A stretch of DNA of 64,000 nt, from positions 9,728,501-9,792,500 of the forward strand of contig CM048847.1 of the NCBI GenBank assembly GCA_026545225.1, written 5' to 3'. A program made the position numbers and the translations under genes. This DNA comes from Cornus controversa. Lineage: Eukaryota > Streptophyta > Magnoliopsida > Cornales > Cornaceae. Numbering within the stretch: the first letter of the stretch is position 1; each line of letters opens with the position of its first letter. The notes beneath the pieces are model-generated. The model did not search any database, was not told the DNA's origin, and saw only the letters and a program-made list of their open reading frames with translations. Shown in pieces: positions 45,070 through 57,540 of this stretch.

Positions 45070-46560
45070 TCATAAGTACGTAGCAAAAAAAGGAAAAGTC
45101 CATATAATACAACAAGAATAGGGGCATGCCTTAGCCATGTTGGCCAGTAGATATCCAGTAGAGGTAGAAAACTCAAGGGTGGTCACCTTTTTTAGATCAC
45201 TTAGGAGAACAAACTCCCCAGCCTGCCTCATAGTAAATGCGGTATCGGTCAACAATGACCTAGTGTGGCTGGTAGCCAGTGTCATTGACCCGGTATGATT
45301 GGTAGCAGGTGAGAAAGACACATGGGAGCTGCCGCTGACAAAAAGTTGGGTTGTTGGCACTCCAAAAGAGCTTGGGTCCTGGAGACTACTGCCCCTAAAC
45401 AACTGAGTAGGAGGCACCCCAAATGAACTCAGATTTGGAGTGCTCGTGGGGGCAAGAGTGATAGCAAGGGAAGAATTCCCAACGAAAGAGGGAGATGACA
45501 AGCCCCCACCTTTGGGTAAACCATCACTCCTCACAGCCATTGGCCTTCGCGGCCTTTTCTACGTAGAGGGAGACGACGAAGACGCAATACCTATTCCTTT
45601 TGCCTCTACAAGGATGTCTCTATCAGGCCTCCTCCGCGAAGATCCTTTATGTTCTGATAAATAAGTATAAAGGAAAGGAAATAAAAGAAATAAAAGTGCC
45701 AGGGTGTACCCCACCTATCTATGACAACATGGGTAGCATAGCCTAGCATGCTCAGTCCCGTGTCAGAAGTAAGAACCATCGCATCCCTTATAGGAAATTC
45801 GTGAGCAATCTCCATCCTGTTTTCCTTCTTGCTATCCACGAGTGGCTCGGCCCTAGTAGCTGAAATATAAAGGTAGGTTTTGCATAAAGCAGAGTAAAGG
45901 GAAAGGGACGATGAGAAAAAGAGAAGAAGGTAAAAAGGAAAAAGGCTTACAAGAAATATCCTCATCGATCCAGGAACGGGGAATGTGGCAGGGTGGAAGC
46001 TCCCAGCATCCCAAAACAAAAAAAATCTTTCCTTCCAGTTCTTTTTCCGCTAGCTATTGTGAAGGATCACTAGTCCTTTGGGCAGGTACCCTCCACGTGA
46101 CCGACTTTGTATGTGGCACCAATCTTTGCTCTTCATAAGGGTGTAACAGGCAAAAAAATCATTAAGTGTTAGTGGAGATCTAAAGTTGCAAGACTTTCAC
46201 AGGATTAGGGAAGCCATGATGATGCGCCAAGAGTTCGGTGTGAGTTGAGAGGGGCAGACACTAGTCATCCGGAGCAATTCCTTAGCAAAACTCAGGACGA
46301 GGAACTGAAGACCGAAAATGAAGTAACCTTCGTAGAAGCATGTTTCCCTGGGCAAATCAAGTAAGCCCTCTCAGCTGGCAAGGGAGCTCTAGCCACGACC
46401 CCTTCGGGGAAAGAGTAGGAGATAGCCAACTCCTCTACTTCGGCCTTTATCATAGTGGAGGCACTGTCCTAACACTCTTAATAATCCGCTATGATAGAAT
46501 AAAAGAACTCAAAAACTTGGATGAGAGGAGAACCAGGAGCGAGAATCTCTGGAGATGGCT
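45070..46560 (-). pseudogene. Antisense ORF of the Tat element (gypsy-type transposase-like domain)
   Basis: Between integrase and the 3' LTR, on the strand opposite to pol. Minus-strand reading gives GLQFLVLSFAKELL, LTPNSWRIIMASLIL, PLTLNDFFACYTL, NWKERFFLFW and later open stretches 46019-45606 and 45540-45070 with a Ser/Thr-rich region. Tat-group elements are known to carry such antisense ORFs, and the words resemble the plant domain annotated as putative gypsy-type transposon. Stops and frame changes are present. Its role is unknown. Confidence 0.6.
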
Positions 46561-46960
46561 TGGCAAAGTTATGATAGTGTGGGCATGTACTACAAATGTT
46601 GGAGGAGAATTAGAAATGAAGGTGTGAGCCACCTTATATAGGCGCAACCACAACGGTCAGATTGCAACGGTCCTATTGTAAACATTCAAAAATACAACAG
46701 TCACAAGCATACAAGTGGGAGGAACCAGCTCCGAGGACCCAAGGAACCAGCCAAGGCTGGTCCCTAAGGATCTGGCCTCCAAGGAATCGCCCAAGGCCAG
46801 TCCTAGAAGATCCAGCCAAGGACGGGTCTAACAAAAAAAAATAAGAAGAAAAAAAAACCATGGGCCGAGCTAATGGGTCAAAGGTCCATTTTAACTGCTT
46901 AGCAGGCCAGCTGAGTTGTTCCTGATGTTTGACAGGCGACCCTCATGAACAGGGGGCATC

Positions 46961-47331
46961 TGATAGAGTATTTGACTCCTAGTGTAAAACGTATGACTAG
47001 AGGTTAATGTTAAGGTGACATGGACAACAGGAATGCTTTGACCAGGACTTTTCTGTCTCCAAATAGGGAAGGGAAGCTAAAGAGCCAGTATTCTACTAAG
47101 GCACGTTCCCATTTAACCGCTATAAATATAGGGACGGTCCAGTTACCAAGGTACACAATTAATACCCTCTAAAGTATCTTTCTAACTTTAACAAGCCTTT
47201 CGAATATCTAACTTGATCATTAGAGTACAGTCAGCCGGCACCACGCCAGTGTCCTTTTGACTGCCCTATTCTTGTCCTTTTACAGGTTGGCGTTTGACCA
47301 GCTCATGGTGGATTTCTACTTCATCATAACA
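46961..47331 (+). repeat. Tat element 3' LTR
   Basis: Begins TGATAGAGTATTTGACTCC right after a purine tract (AACAGGGGGCATC) and ends CATCATAACA, about 371 bases with TG..CA ends. It contains CTATAAATATAGGG at 47120-47133, a good TATA box. The matching 5' LTR is not in the window because the element is truncated on the left, so the boundaries cannot be confirmed by comparison. Confidence 0.62.
47120..47130 (+). promoter_or_regulatory. Putative TATA box in the Tat LTR
   Basis: CTATAAATATA followed by GGGACGG at about 160 bases into the LTR, a typical position and sequence for an LTR core promoter. Confidence 0.5.
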
Positions 47332-48660
47332 TATTAATATATTATTAATTTATTATACATATAATTATATATTTTTATGTTGCAATATTTTTAATTTTAT
47401 CCTGCAAATATTATAGAACTATCTTGCAAATATTTTATTTTTTTAGGAGCAAATTTAATAATTAAATTTAAAACCTATTACACTTCAAACTGTAATTATA
47501 ACTTTGATAAATTAGGTCTTCCTACTTGTCATGTAAGTCATAAGTAAGACCCGAGTTCCATTATTGAAGACAAAAGATCTAAGTATTTTACTTTCAAGAA
47601 CTATAAAACCAAGCTTATGAAGCCGGAATCGTAAATATTTTAAATGATAAAATGGAATTTAATAAATAGAAGGGTAGAACTTTATATCACAATATTATAC
47701 AAATCTCTAATTAAACATTTATCAATTTTCACAAAATAAGTTCAAATATTTTGATCGCCATTCGCTTCAAATTTGTGAAAGTCTAAGTATTTCATGTATC
47801 CAAAGTGAAATCCTACTGGTCCAACTACTTTCTATCCTATCCTGTATTTCAAAACTATGTTATAAGTGATAAATTATAATGATTAATTTTCATTGTGTCT
47901 ATCATTACTCAAAGTGAAATCCTTCCTATCCATTATAATGGATTAATTTGATATCCCCCAATTAGAGTTTTATATGAAATTTTGTACTTAATAGGTTAAT
48001 GACCAACTGAGGATAATTTGGTAACTCACAATTTGCTAATACTTTGTCATTTTTTTTTATAAAATTGTATTATATAAATAGTCAACATTGACAATATAAA
48101 TTGTGATTGCCATATTCTCAAAACAAATTATGCTTCAACCAAACTATATTATTCTTATACTTCAATTAATATTTTTATGGTGGTGGACTGGTGGGATGGT
48201 TACATAATAATGCTATCAGGTATGAGTGTATGACACAAGTCACATAATCAAGCCCATATCAATGTAATGTAACACAACAAAATTGATTATCACATTAATT
48301 TGATAGAGACGAGTTTTTAGTTAATTTTACTTATTTTAGTTAATTTTATTGATTTATTGGAAACCATTTAGCAAAAGTAATTATTTATAAATTGCAAGTC
48401 CATGTGTCTGTTAAAAAAGTGAGTAATTATTTTTTTTACTAAATCAATGAATACTAATAGATTTAAGAATGTAATAAATGAACATTTATATTATATATAA
48501 TATATTTGAAGATAAAATAATATATATATATATATATAGATATATAAGATACGTTAAAATAAATAGTGTGAAAAAGTGGTAGAAGAACCCTTCCCATATA
48601 TGTTTACATGTTTTTAACATTCTAAAACAAATATACAATATTAAGCATTATATTTTATAC
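47332..48660. other. AT-rich intergenic DNA
   Basis: No coding frame, tRNA or clear repeat boundary was recognised. It ends in a (TA)-rich stretch near 48515-48545 and the left LTR of the next copia element. Confidence 0.55.
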
Positions 48661-48864
48661 TGTTAGAAATAAGAGAAAAAAGATAAAAATATCTCTAAAT
48701 TATATTAATGAATGGTATATAAAATAATATATAGTAAGAGCATATATATAGGAGAAGGAAAGAGTGGGGAGCAAGTTATCCTATACATAGTAAGTCCCCA
48801 ATCGGAGGAATCCTAATTGGATGAGGAAAAGGGGAAATATAAAATATACTAATATATATTAACA
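48661..48864 (-). repeat. 3' LTR of copia element B
   Basis: A short 204-base LTR, TGTTAGAAATAAG..TATTAACA on the plus strand, bounded inside by a polypurine tract (minus strand GAGTTTGAGGGGGAG, 48865-48880). It contains a TATA-rich part. The other LTR has been lost on the right. Confidence 0.75.
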
Positions 48865-49675
48865 CTCCCCCTCAAACTCAAGGTGGGTTATCTGCAAGTG
48901 CTCTATACTCGGCCTCAGTGCTAGATCGAGCAATAACAGACTGCTTCTTACTACGCTAAGAGATCAGTGAGTCACCAAAAAAGAAGCAATATCCTATAGT
49001 GGAACAATGATCTGTTAGGTCCCCGGCCTTTGCATCAAAATAAGCACGAAGCAATAGTGAAGACCGATGATAAAAAAAGAGTCCACGAAATACAGTACCT
49101 TTGACATAGCAGAGAATACGAAGAACAGCAACAAAGTGAACTGATCTCAGTGAAGTCATGAACTAACTGACAATATGAACAGCATGAGAAATATTTGGAC
49201 GAGTGACAATAAGATATACCAGACTACCAACAAACTGACGATACAGAATACTATCACGAAGAAGTTCACCATTATGTGGAGTGAGTCTCACATTAGGCTC
49301 AAATGGAATATCAGCAATCTTGTTGTCTGTGATGCCAGATTTAGAAAGAAGATCAAAATAGTACTTTGTTTGAGTAAGATAGTAGTCATCAATAGCTCTA
49401 ATAATTTCAAGGCCAAGAAAATAACTGAGAGGTCCAAAATCTTTTATTTCAAACTGATGATTGAGAAACTGCTTAAGTTCATGAAAACCCTGAGTATCAT
49501 CCCTAGTGATGATCATATCATCAACATAAAGCAAGAGAAAAATAACACCACATGCAACATGCGGGATAAATAAAGTTGAAACATATGTACTGGTAGAATA
49601 GCCAAGGAGAGAAATAGTAGAACTGAACTTGAAAAAATAAGCTCGGGGTGCTTGTTTAAAACCATAAAGAGCACG
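48865..49675 (-). pseudogene. Copia element B: reverse transcriptase C-terminal half and partial RNase H
   Basis: Minus-strand words YGFKQAPRAYFFKF, LLLYVDDMIITRDD (catalytic YVDD intact), FEIKDFGPLSYFLGLEI, QFVGSLVYLIVTRP, then RNase H from 49159 (RILCYVKGT, AYFDAKAGD, KKQSVIARSSTEAEYRALAD). After EYRALAD the sequence jumps almost directly to the polypurine tract, so the last roughly 80-90 residues of RNase H are deleted. The N-terminal half of RT lies 11.5 kb away at 61151 because Athila-2 inserted between. Confidence 0.92.
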
Positions 49676-51043
49676 TGTTGTGTGCGGAATTTTGTAATTT
49701 ATATTTACCACTCGCAATAGAACGAATCCTTGAAGGATAGGACTCTAAGTTGAGGGTCGATCCCACAGAGACTACATACGAATAACTCGCTAAAGGTCGA
49801 GGGTTGGTTCTCATTTAAATCACAACCAAGTGTGATTGTTTTTAAAAGCATAAAAGATAATTAAAATACGAAGTTTGAGAGAAGAGTAAAGGACTAGGGT
49901 TGAGACTTCACCACTAGCCTCGTAGTATGCCACACTTCTAATAAATTGACAGAGTTCATGAAATTGTGTACTAAGTGGTGCAAATGGCTTGTGGCCTATA
50001 ATGCTACCTTAAAGAGGATACATGCACCTTAAAATACTATAATCCATCTTCGATACGTGTAAATTCCCTACCTACCTACTTACCTAAATACCTAATTAAC
50101 TAAGTGTAGCTAATTTACCATCTCTTAGCATGGATTATGCAAATCTAGCTATGCATGTTATAGTAAAAACTAGTACTAAGCCATCACGTGTAGTCCTTGT
50201 GGAACTACAAATCGTTGAAGATCATGTGAGGAAAATAAGCGTTCAAAGACAAGAAAGATAAATTACTCACATGAACATGAAGTATTTATAAACTTATATT
50301 ACTCATAAGGCTCAAGGCAAGGTATATATACACAAAAATTACATAAAAACCCCAATTCACTAAAGTTAGAACATATTTATTTGTCAAAACCCTAGAGAAT
50401 GATTAGTTAATCATGGTGGGCTAGAAGCACTCCATAGACAAAGATAATCCCATGCTCAAAATGGTCTTCATGGCCTTACAAAGCCTCTTTGAAGCTTTCC
50501 CTCTCTAGAACTTCACTTCTCTCTCTAGAATTCTATATATGCTCTCTATTACAAGAATTGTGATATATCTATCTATTACATATTTTCTAGCTATATATCT
50601 GATTTGAGGCTCAAAATATCACTGAATTTTCGTCCAAGGCATCTTCTAGAAGAAATGATGCAAGTGGCCAAGTGGAGAAAATATCTTCAAAATAATATTT
50701 TCTGTAGGATTGGGCGATGCATCGAAGTAGGGAATTTGATGCATCAAAGCTTTTACTTCGATGCATCAAAGTGCCTTCTTCTACAGTCCTTTAAATCTTC
50801 AACTTTCCAACTCTGATCTTGACACGTCATTCACTATTCCTTTATGTGAACTTTTTATGAAGCACGATAGGACATAGGAATGCATTCTTGAACTGATAAA
50901 GGAGTCGGATTACGCTGAATTCTAAGTTTGAACCAGAAATCATCAAAAATATAAAAACACATAAAAACTATACAATATGTGCAGTTATGAGATTAAAATA
51001 TATAAGTAAAGGCACGAGAATGTCTAACATTCAATGCTTATCA
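49676..51043 (-). repeat. Athila-2 3' LTR
   Basis: A 1368-base LTR starting TGATAAGCATTGAATG (minus) and followed inside by CACACCCCCAAACATAG, the polypurine tract in reverse. It carries three TTCGATGCATC.AAG dyads (50713-50771). About 530 bases of its middle are absent from the other copy. Confidence 0.87.
50713..50771. repeat. Three GATGCATC dyads in the Athila-2 LTR
   Basis: GCGATGCATCGAAG (50714), TTTGATGCATCAAAG (50736) and TTCGATGCATCAAAG (50757) lie within 60 bases. The same word recurs in the untranslated spacer of the element at 54330-54462. Confidence 0.85.
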
Positions 51044-52719
51044 CACCCCCAAACATAGATATTGCTAGTCCCTTAGCAATTCAAAAAGGAATAAAATAAA
51101 ACAATTACTCTACTTTCGCTTTCGTGGGAAACTCGGCTACATTTAGCGAATGCAACAAGCCTTTTAAACCCCTAGACATGTCTAGTGGACGAGTGAAGTC
51201 TCATTGGGTTTGCATGTTCGTTAAACTCACAAAAATATGCAAAAATGGTGGTTTGCTTAGTCATCATCTAGAAAAGAGTGGTACCCAAATTGGTGTTCAA
51301 AATGACAAATGCAACAAATATTATGGAGCCATAGGGACATCAATAGATATAAACCCTTGGAAATCATAATTTGGCGACAGTCCCCACATAATGGTCAGTC
51401 CGATACACATATAAGTGCAAACTCTAAAATCCTCTTTGAAAGATGAACATACATTTAAATGGGTGGTTTATTGTCATAAATAGAGAATAAATGGAACATT
51501 CATTCTTAAAAGAAACAACTTTTCAAAACAGATCACCAAAGCATAATGTCAACTACAAAAATATTTACAAACACTTAAGTACAACCAGCTATGCAATGCC
51601 TAAGTCTCTTAAGCTTTCTAGTAAGCCCATGTAGCAGCGTTGGGTCAATACTCCCAAATCAGACGATTTTAGGGAATTGGGTGATGAAACGCCCTTGAAC
51701 TTAATAGCCAAGCTCACTAAGCTACGAACTTAAATGAGCCGATTGTTTCTTTATTGCTCAACCTTGCACACCTTTTATACATGAACACACCATGCTTCCT
51801 GAGGCACAGAGGACCGGTTTAATGAGTGAGAAGGCTTATTGCCAATTTTATTTTGTTTTGTTTGTTTTCTTTTTCTCTTTTTCTTTCTTCTCTCCTTTTT
51901 TTTTTAGCTTTTGATTTTTCTAAAGCATTTCATTCTTCAAGCTGTTCAAATAAAAACAAATATTTTCAAAATTCTCCATACGACGCATACCCCACAATTC
52001 AATGTATGTGTGCGTGTTTGTGATATTAAGGACAAATTTAGGGGAAGAACTGTACAATATTTAAAGACTAAACAAAAGTGTAGACCGTTCTAACCTAACA
52101 TATAATTTTTAAAAGTTCAAGCATTTTTGGATATCAAAGCTCCTAATTACCAGATGCATTTATCAATGACGTTGTGGGCGTTACATCTTCAAAAAGAAGG
52201 ACATCATGGCAAACATGAAATAAAGATGCAATATGTGCAAAAATTGTGTATGCAAGTGTACTATACTACCCCCAAACTTAAATCAAACATTGTCCTAAAT
52301 GTTTAGACAAAAAAGTGTTAGAACAATGTTACCAGCTGGTTGATGGGTTTCAAAAAGTCAAAACATCAACCGTATTAGGGTAGTTGATACACGGGGGTAC
52401 GCGAGTATACATCGGACATGTGGGGCATCAAAACGTGCGCAAGTATAGACTACATACCACATAACATACAAGAACTGGAAAAAGGCAAAATTTTAAAAGA
52501 AAAATAAAGACAGAAAAGAAATATGCACAGACGATAAAATAGAAGTGCTGACATTCCATTAATTTAAACATGTGTGAATACAGATGATGGAATTTATGGA
52601 ATACAACAACCAAAAGTAACAAAAGAGTGCCTACATGGCACTGTACAGTTCTATGACTGTAAAGAAAATAAAATACATAATAGAAATAAAAATACAAAAA
52701 TATTACAAAAATAAGAAAA
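51044..52719 (-). other. Athila-2 3' non-coding region
   Basis: Shares several blocks with the matching part of Athila-1: AAACCCCTAGACATGTCTAG with TGGACGAGTGAAGTCTC (about 51168-51205), TCTTAAGCTTTCTAGTAAGC (51610-51629), ATGCTTCCTGAGGCACAGAGG (51792-51812) and ACCCCCAAACTTAAATC..CATTGTCC (52269-52297). No protein domain is seen. Confidence 0.68.
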
Positions 52720-53904
52720 CTAGAACTAAGGCTGAGGCGGCGGCGATGTGGAAGTAGATGCAGAGGGATCCCTAGAACTGAGGATAACCCTAAGCAGCTG
52801 CTCTATGTGCTGCTAACCCTTGAACAAGCTAATCATGCCCTCACCGATAGTACCGAGGAAATCATTGGTCTCACGACAATGGTTTGCAAAATCCAACTGG
52901 AACTGCTGCAGACCCGCTTTAAGACACTCGTACCCAGTGGCCAAATAATCATAGTCCTCTTGGCTCATGCGTGGCCTATCCTGGCCCACCTCCTCCTTTA
53001 CATCCAAATCCATCTCTTCTCCCTCAGATGACTCATGAGCACTCTCGCTCTCCTCAATCTCGGGTGCTACGCGCGGGAGAGTACTAATGTGGGAGATGAT
53101 CTTAGTCCAAGTTTGGAACGTTAAGTGGGGCGGACCATCAACGGAGAACTCGAACGGTGCAAAGAGAAAGTGTACCCGCCGGAGTAAGGCGGTCACTAAG
53201 AATGGGAATGGCAACTTCATCTTTGCCGCCCTTGAGTGCTTTTTATCCACGAGCTGCTGCCATATTTTAAACATCTATCCCTAGATAACGGTCAGGACAG
53301 AGAACCAACATCCAGAATGAAGGGCATATAAAGCAGTCAAGAAATTGCCCCGTCTATTAATATGATGCCCTAGAGGATGGGCATTTTTCTGGAAGATTGT
53401 GTCGAAGAACCATAATCTCTAGGGAATCAAAGACTTACTGGTGCATGTGTTCCAGGGAGGATTGGAAAAATGTCTATGACACATGCGCTGAATCATCTCA
53501 ACAACATAAAGCTCCGGATCAATAGCACGAAACCAGAAATACTCCTCGGCTATATCAAGGTCCTCGGGTTCCTCAAAAGGACACCCGGTGAGAGAAGCAA
53601 TGTCCTCTATCGTAACGGCGAAAGAGATGCCATCAACGGTAGTCCGTATAATATTTGGCTCATCGGGGCTATAAGTCATATTCATATAAAATGCCCAGAC
53701 GACCCGAGGGTAGTAGATGTTAGCAGCGGGGACAAGGAGCCTAAGTAAATGGCACTTACCCAAAGTGGTAAATGACCACGTGGCATAAGGATCCTCGATG
53801 AATAGGTCAATGTTGACCATATGCTCAGGGTGAAAATCCCGATGCTCCGAATGACCCCATGGGATATCACGAATAGAAGCGAGTGGTACGTGATCTTCGG
53901 CCAT
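52720..53904 (-). pseudogene. Athila-2 env-position ORF
   Basis: Two open stretches, 161 codons (53904-53419) and 153 codons (53274-52813), separated by a stop-containing gap. Domain-like words include HMVNIDLFIEDPYATWSF, YYPRVVWAFYMNM, TVEDIASLTGCPF-like IEDIASLTGCPFEEPEDL, LWFFDTIFQKN, NRRGNFLTALYALHSG and MKLPFPFLVTALL. An acidic region (ESAHESSEGEEMDLDVKEE) and a C-terminal helix follow. The core LWF.D...KN..P.GH....RR..FL..LYA.H aligns with the Athila-1 ORF. Function unknown; no membrane segment is obvious. Confidence 0.78.
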
Positions 53905-54329
53905 GTCGTGAATAGAGGTCTCGAACTGGGCTTACAAAATTCCTCAATTCTGACTGCCCTCCAAAAATTCTCAAAACTCTAAGCAAGTCAAACTACTACC
54001 AAAAATCTCCCAAATGTCATCCAAATATCTGTGGTCCAAGACAAAACCCCAAGTCCAATTGCTCAATCTCCACAAAACAACTCAAGAGGGCTAACAAAAC
54101 CCTTACCTTTCAAAAATCGAATCTAGGCCCCAAGAAGATTGTCCACGCATATAATCCTTTACACAGTTGTAGAATCTTGGAGAAAAATAGATGATGTGGA
54201 AGACTTGTATGATGGGGATGTGTTGGTGGCTTTCGGACGAGAGAGGGAGAAGAGAGAGTCACGAGGGAGAGAGAGAGAGAAGAGAGGTTCAAAATTTAAG
54301 TGACTGCGTGTGCAGTCACGTGCTCTGGT

Positions 54330-54462
54330 GTGATGCATCGAAGTGGTTACTTCGATGCATCGAACTAGAGGTTTTGACGTATCAAACATCTATCGACGCA
54401 AGGTACGAAAGCTGCTAGAATTGATATGAAAATGGGACATTTTAGAGATCGATGCATCAAAG
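54330..54462. repeat. GATGCATC dyads in the Athila-2 spacer
   Basis: TGATGCATCGAAG (54331), TTCGATGCATCGAA (54351, a perfect 14-base palindrome), a relaxed GACGTATCAAA (54377) and ATCGATGCATCAAAG (54448) lie between the env-position ORF and integrase, the same location as the different palindromes in Athila-1. Confidence 0.82.
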
Positions 54463-54599
54463 CTTCCTTTGATTATAATTTGCAAAATTGTCCCAAGTTT
54501 GAAAAAATTAGGTTGCACCCTCAATTCATACCTTTTATACTAAGAGACTTCAAAAATATTTAGATACGTTCCTTTTGGATTCGAATGGTCACACGGAAC

Positions 54600-55930
54600 A
54601 TGATAGGACTGTGAAAATTGCCAAGTTTATCGTCTACAGCGAGACGTGTAACGAATTATAGGCCCAAATATACGGGATCCGTCAATTCGATGACATTCAC
54701 ATACTCCAATTGCATTTGGCTATCCATGCAAGGTTTCACTCTTTACCCATTAACCTTAAAAAGTGTCCCATCCTTAGGATCCTTTAGTTCCACTGCTCAA
54801 TGGGGAGCAACAGAATTGATGATGAAAGGACCATCCCAGCGGAAGAGAAGTTTTCCAGGAAATAAGCAAAGCGTAGAATTGTAAAGCCAAACTTTTTAGC
54901 CTGGGAGAGTGATTTAAAATGTATATGATGGTCATGAAAAGCCTTGGTCTTCGCCTTATAGATTTTTGCACTTTTGTATGCGTCATTCTATATTTCTTCT
55001 AATTCACTCAATTGGAGCTTCCGGTTAGAGCCAGCCAACTTCATATCGAAATTGAACCTCTTAATAGCCCAGAAAACTTTGTGCTCAAGTTCAACTGGTA
55101 AGTGACATGCCTTTCCATACACAAGACGGTACAGTGACATGCCAATTGGGGTCTTATAAACAGTTTGATATGCCCACAATGCGTCGTTCAGACATTGTGA
55201 CCAATCCTTGCGATCGGGGTGCACGATTTTTTCAAAAATGTGCTTAATTTTCCTATTAGATACTTCTACTTGGCCACTTGTTTAAGAGTGGTAAGGTGTA
55301 GTAACCTTATGAGTGATGGAGTATTTGAGTAGAAAGGTTCGAAGGAACAGATTGCAAAAATGTTTACCCCCGTCACTGATGATGGCTTGAGGCATACCAA
55401 AATGACTAAAAATGTTTGTTTGGATGAATTTGACCACAACTGCATGGTCATTGGTTCTGATAGCCACGACCTCAATCCATTTAGATACATAATCCACCTC
55501 TACAAATATGAATTGAAACTGGATGATTTTGGAAAAGGGCCCATAAAGTCAATGCCCCAAACATCAAAGATATCAATGATTAAAATTGGGTTTAAGGGCA
55601 TCATATCTTTATGAGACATAGCACCAAGGCACTGACATCACTCGCACGAGCGACATAATAAGTATTCATCCTGATGCATAGTTGGTTAGAAGAAACTGCA
55701 TTGAAGAATTTTGGAAGCAATTTTCGAGCACTAAATTGACCTCCGTATTCTAATGTATGGCAGAAAGTAAGAATGCGAGGACTCTCACTCTCTGGCACAC
55801 ATCGACAGATGATTTGGTCAGGATAATACTTGGATAGATGAGGATCATCCCAAAAATATGAATGTACTTTGGAGTGGAAGTGATCATTTTCCTATTTGGA
55901 CCAAGAAGGTGAGATCTTCCCGGTTGCTAA
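54600..55930 (-). pseudogene. Athila-2 integrase
   Basis: Zinc-binding region HSYFWDDPHLSKYYPDQ, CRCVPESESPRIL, EYGGQFSARKLLP; core with MDYVSKWIEVVAIRTNDH, QAIISDGGKHFCNLF and [22 protein letters not shown]; then [20 protein letters not shown]. Parts are in different frames and stops are frequent, so it is dead. The second Asp (ISDGG) is visible. It aligns closely with the Athila-1 integrase. Confidence 0.85.
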
Positions 55931-57540
55931 GAAATTTACGATATCAGCAAAATAGGGAAGTTTCTCGTGAGTGACTTCAAACAGTTGCTCATCAGGAAAG
56001 GATTCACTAACTGGAATGTGGTCGTGATGGCATTCTACAAGAATTCGTGACAAATGGTCGACGACCACATTCTTGGTAGCCTTTTTATCCCGAATCTCAA
56101 AATCGAACTCTTACAACAAGAGTATCCATCGGATCAACCAGTGTTTAGTATCCCTCTTTGCTAATAAATGTTGAAGAGCGGCATGGTCTGAAAAGACAAT
56201 AACCTTGGATCCTAAGAGATAAGATCTAAATTTTTCCAAGGCATAAACAACTACAAGCAATTTCTTTTCCGTAGTTGTATAATTCATTTAAGCTTCAGAA
56301 AGGGATTTACTTGCATAGTAAATCACATACGGCAACTTGTCTACACGTTTTCCCTAAGAAAACACCCATAGCAAAATCGGATGCGTCACACATGACCTCA
56401 AATAGGAGAGCCCAATTTGGAGGGAGTAGAATTAGAACAGATGATAGAAGTGTACGGAGTGTTTCAAAAGATTTAAGGCACACTTCATCAAAGTAAAATG
56501 AAGTACCTTTCTCAAGAAGTTAGCACAAGGAATGAATGAATTCCCCTCACCGAAGAAGGTGGAGAAAGATTAGATATGAGTTCTACCTTGGCTCTATCAA
56601 CTTCTATACCCCGTTTAGACACAACATGCCCGAGTACAATTCCCTCTTGAACCATAAAATGGCTCTTCTCCCAGCTAAGAATAAGATTCGTGTCCTTACA
56701 ATTCTTGGGCATGAGTGTAAGATTATGAAGGCATAAATCGAAGGAAGGTCCGAAGATTAAAAATTTGTCCGTGAACACCTCCAAAAACTTTTCCACCATA
56801 TCTGAAAAGATAGACATCATTCACAGCTGAAAAGTCGTCGGTGCGTTACATAACCCAAAGGGCATGCGTCTATAAGCAAATGTTCCAAATGGACATGTGA
56901 AGGTTTTTCTTGGTCATGTGGGTCTACTGCGACTTGATTATAGCAAGAATATCCATCTAAAAAGTAGTAAAAACTTTGGCCCGCAAGCCTTTCTAGGATT
57001 TGATCAATGAATGGAAGTGGGAAATGATCCTTCCTAGTTGAGGAGTTTAGTTTCCAGTTAATACACACTCGCCATCCGATGGTGGTGCATTGAGGAACTA
57101 ATTCTCCTTGTTCATTTTGAAGCACTGTGATGCCAGATTTCTTTGGCACCATTTGCATGGGGCTTACCCACTTGCTATTAGAGATGGGGTATATAATACC
57201 AACATCTAGCAACTTGATAACTTCCTTCTTGACTACCTCCTTCATGTTAGGGTTTAACTTACGTTGCGCCTCTCGCGAGGTCTTTGCATCCTCTTCCAAA
57301 TATATGCGATGCATACAAATGGAAGGGTCAATGCCTTTTAAGTCAACAACGGTCCACCCTATGGCTCCTTTGTGTTATTTTAAGACCATTATGAGTGAAC
57401 ACGCTTGGTCATCAGTTAGATTTGAAGTTATGATGACCCGTAAAGTGTCACTTGGGCCAAGAAACACATACTTGAGATTAGATGGTAAAGTCTTGAGCTC
57501 AAGTTGAGGGAGAGATGATGAGTGTAGAATAATGGATGGA
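55931..57540 (-). pseudogene. Athila-2 reverse transcriptase and RNase H
   Basis: From 57540 leftward: LPQLELKTLPSNLKYVFLG (linker), then a 165-codon frame from 57314 with AQRKLNPNMKEVVKKEV, GIIYPISNSKWVSPMQMV, WRVCINWKLN, RKDHFPLPFIDQILERLAG and YYFLDGYSCYNQ. The next frame (56820-56512) has the position of the catalytic FMDDF box as FTDKF, so an active-site Asp is lost. RNase H follows: YYASKSLSEA, TTTEKKLLVVVYALEKFRSYLLGSKVIVFSDHAAL (split by limits of frame) and VVDHLSRI. Linker DEQLFEVTHEKLPYFADIV ends near 55930. Confidence 0.88.
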
